NCBI RefSeq assembly: GCF_003259155.1
Contig: NZ_QGMQ01000009.1
Span: 1-64,000 of the forward strand
Source: Marinimicrobium alkaliphilum
Lineage (GTDB): Bacteria; Pseudomonadota; Gammaproteobacteria; Pseudomonadales; Cellvibrionaceae
DNA: 64,000 nucleotides
Reading direction: 5' to 3'
The position numbers and the translations under genes are program-made. Shown here one piece after another: positions 62,727 through 64,000 of this stretch (position 1 is the stretch's first letter; the number at the start of each line of letters is the position of its first letter). The notes beneath the pieces were generated by a model. It searched no databases. It worked only from the letters and a program-made list of their open reading frames with translations, and was not told where the DNA came from.

Positions 62727-63250
62727 GGCGGCTCATAGGCACGCCCGCCATGCTGACAGATATCCACCAGCTCCCGCAAGGCCACCACCACCGCCTGGCG
62801 CCGCACACTCGCCCGGTCGCCATCAAAATAGAAACAACGTGCCCGGCGCCAGCCGTCAGCCCGGCCCCAGGCCAGCCATACCGTCCCCACCGGCTTTTCA
62901 CGCGAGCCGCCATCAGGCCCGGCGATACCGCTCACCGCCACCGCCAGATCCGCGCCAGAGGCCGCCAGGGCACCCTCCACCATCGCCAGCACCACCGGCT
63001 CGCTCACCGCGCCGTGGGCCTCCAGAGTCGCCTCAGGGACGCCCAGCAGCGACGTTTTGGTCCGGTTGGCGTAGGTGACAAAGCCCACTTCAAACCAGGC
63101 CGAGCTTCCCGCCACGGCGGTAATCGCCGCGGCGATACCGCCCCCCGTGCAGGATTCTGCCGCCGTTACCTGCCATTGAAGGGCCTTCAACTCCGCGCCC
63201 AACTCCGCCGCCAGGTGCATCAGAGTCACATCCAAATCCGCGTGCTGCAT
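62708..63250 (-). CDS. pncC: Nicotinamide-nucleotide amidohydrolase (CinA C-terminal domain, PncC)
   Basis: Deamidates NMN to nicotinate mononucleotide in NAD recycling. The 180-residue protein corresponds to the CinA C-terminal domain alone, without the N-terminal MoeA-like part, the usual form in gammaproteobacteria. Signatures are [38 protein letters not shown], and [25 protein letters not shown]. The last residues (EPPEVGRG) are encoded by the arm of hairpin element F and may be lineage-specific. It lies between recA and mutS, with which it is divergent. Confidence 0.94.
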   Translation of the reverse strand: MQHADLDVTLMHLAAELGAELKALQWQVTAAESCTGGGIAAAITAVAGSSAWFEVGFVTYANRTKTSLLGVPEATLEAHGAVSEPVVLAMVEGALAASGADLAVAVSGIAGPDGGSREKPVGTVWLAWGRADGWRRARCFYFDGDRASVRRQAVVVALRELVDICQHGGRAYEPPEVGRG

Positions 63251-63326
63251 TAATCACCCTTTTGAGGCCTCGATGAATCCCTGTAGAATACCCGCCTTAA
63301 ATTCAGACAACCAGTCCAAACACTCT

Positions 63327-64000
63327 ATGGCAACTACCAGCGCGCCCGATCAGCATACCCCGATGATGCAGCAGTACCTGCGCATCAAGGCCGAACACCC
63401 ACATGAGTTGGTGTTCTACCGCATGGGCGACTTCTACGAGCTGTTTTACGATGACGCCAAAAAGGCTTCCGAGCTGCTGGATGTGACCCTCACCGCCCGA
63501 GGCAAGTCCAACGGTCAGCCGATTCCCATGGCGGGCATCCCCTACCATGCCGCTGACGGCTATCTGGCCAAACTGGTGCGCGCCGGGGTATCGGTGGCAA
63601 TCTGCGAACAGATTGGGGATCCGGCCACCAGCAAGGGGCCGGTGGAGCGCAAGGTTATGCGCATCGTCACCCCCGGCACCATCAGCGACGAGGCGTTGCT
63701 CGACGAGCGCCGGGATAACCTGCTGGTGGCTGTTCATCAGGACGGTGAGCACTACGGCATCGCCTCCCTCGATATGGCCAGCGGCCGCTTCCTGGTGCTG
63801 GAGGTGGACGGCCTGGATGCCGCCCTGGGCGAGCTGCAACGGCTGAGTCCGGCCGAGCTGTTGGTGAGCGACGACCTGGGCGCGCCCGAGCTGCTGCAGG
63901 GCCGCAAGGGCCTGCGTCGGCGCGGCCCCTGGGAGTTCGAGCTGGATACCGCCCGGCGCCTGCTGACCCAGCAGTTCGGCACCCAGGATCTGGCCGGTTT
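63327..64000 (+). CDS. mutS: DNA mismatch repair protein MutS, 5' part only
   Basis: Recognises mismatches and small loops and recruits MutL. The visible 224 codons cover domain I and part of domain [34 protein letters not shown] contains the mismatch-probing Phe36 and Glu38 of the F-x-E motif, followed by [25 protein letters not shown] and [28 protein letters not shown]. The gene runs off the window end. No strong ribosome site is visible before the ATG at 63327, but the N-terminus fits the family. Its position beside cinA and recA is common. Confidence 0.96.
   Translation, partial: MATTSAPDQHTPMMQQYLRIKAEHPHELVFYRMGDFYELFYDDAKKASELLDVTLTARGKSNGQPIPMAGIPYHAADGYLAKLVRAGVSVAICEQIGDPATSKGPVERKVMRIVTPGTISDEALLDERRDNLLVAVHQDGEHYGIASLDMASGRFLVLEVDGLDAALGELQRLSPAELLVSDDLGAPELLQGRKGLRRRGPWEFELDTARRLLTQQFGTQDLAG

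Noticed and set aside
62632-63078. Proline-rich 148-codon open frame opposite pncC
   Set aside because: It starts in hairpin element F and continues as the antisense of pncC. The Pro/Arg-rich composition is typical of a GC-rich shadow.

Overview
The window is ordinary chromosomal DNA of a free-living gammaproteobacterium. The gene order serS-rarA-lolA-ftsK | trxB-aat-bpt-infA | clpA-clpS | cspD | icd, followed by nudJ-mnmA-hflD-purB, and the blocks alaS-lysC-csrA-tRNA-Ser and cinA-recA-recX, are familiar from Pseudomonas and relatives. The polysaccharide-degrading flavour (GH32, GH84, SusC/SusD) points to a Cellvibrionales-type bacterium (Marinimicrobium, Microbulbifer or Saccharophagus relatives); the genus is a guess.

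Layout. 1-5 kb: tRNA-Ser, csrA, lysC, alaS and a UPF0434 protein. 5-6 kb: an M23 peptidase. 6-16.7 kb: a fructan utilisation locus with a Bacteroidetes-type SusD/SusC pair facing a ROK fructokinase, a sugar porter and a GH32 lipoprotein, closed by a convergent ROK repressor. 16.8-26.1 kb: pgi, edd, zwf, pgl, eda, gap and pyk, all on the minus strand, the whole Entner-Doudoroff route to pyruvate. Read together, 6-26 kb takes fructan through the outer membrane, hydrolyses it, imports and phosphorylates fructose, isomerises F6P and carries it to pyruvate. 26.3-30.8 kb: a cytoplasmic GH84 enzyme, two REP-like hairpins, gor, a small charged protein and cysG. 31-46 kb: the conserved housekeeping block. 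46-54.8 kb: nudJ-mnmA-hflD-purB, a ribosomal oxygenase, an HU protein with a histone-H1-like tail, a HIT protein and proS. 54.9-60 kb: a LamG lipoprotein and a two-gene RND pump. 60-64 kb: recX, a DUF4136 lipoprotein, recA with a visible LexA box, cinA and the start of mutS.

The most unusual signal is non-coding. Three intergenic regions (30.9-31.2, 50.3-50.7 and 62.4-62.7 kb) each hold two long hairpin elements in opposite orientations. All six share a core carrying the motif CAGGGATGTATT or a close variant, preceded by a small hairpin. The 21-37 bp arms differ strongly from copy to copy yet remain almost perfectly self-complementary. Two copies have cores differing by one base but arms that differ outside the innermost 8 bp. 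I know no formal name for this family; it is my main candidate for an undescribed element. No CRISPR array, transposase, integrase or phage gene was seen. All assignments come from reading the sequence; no database search was run.
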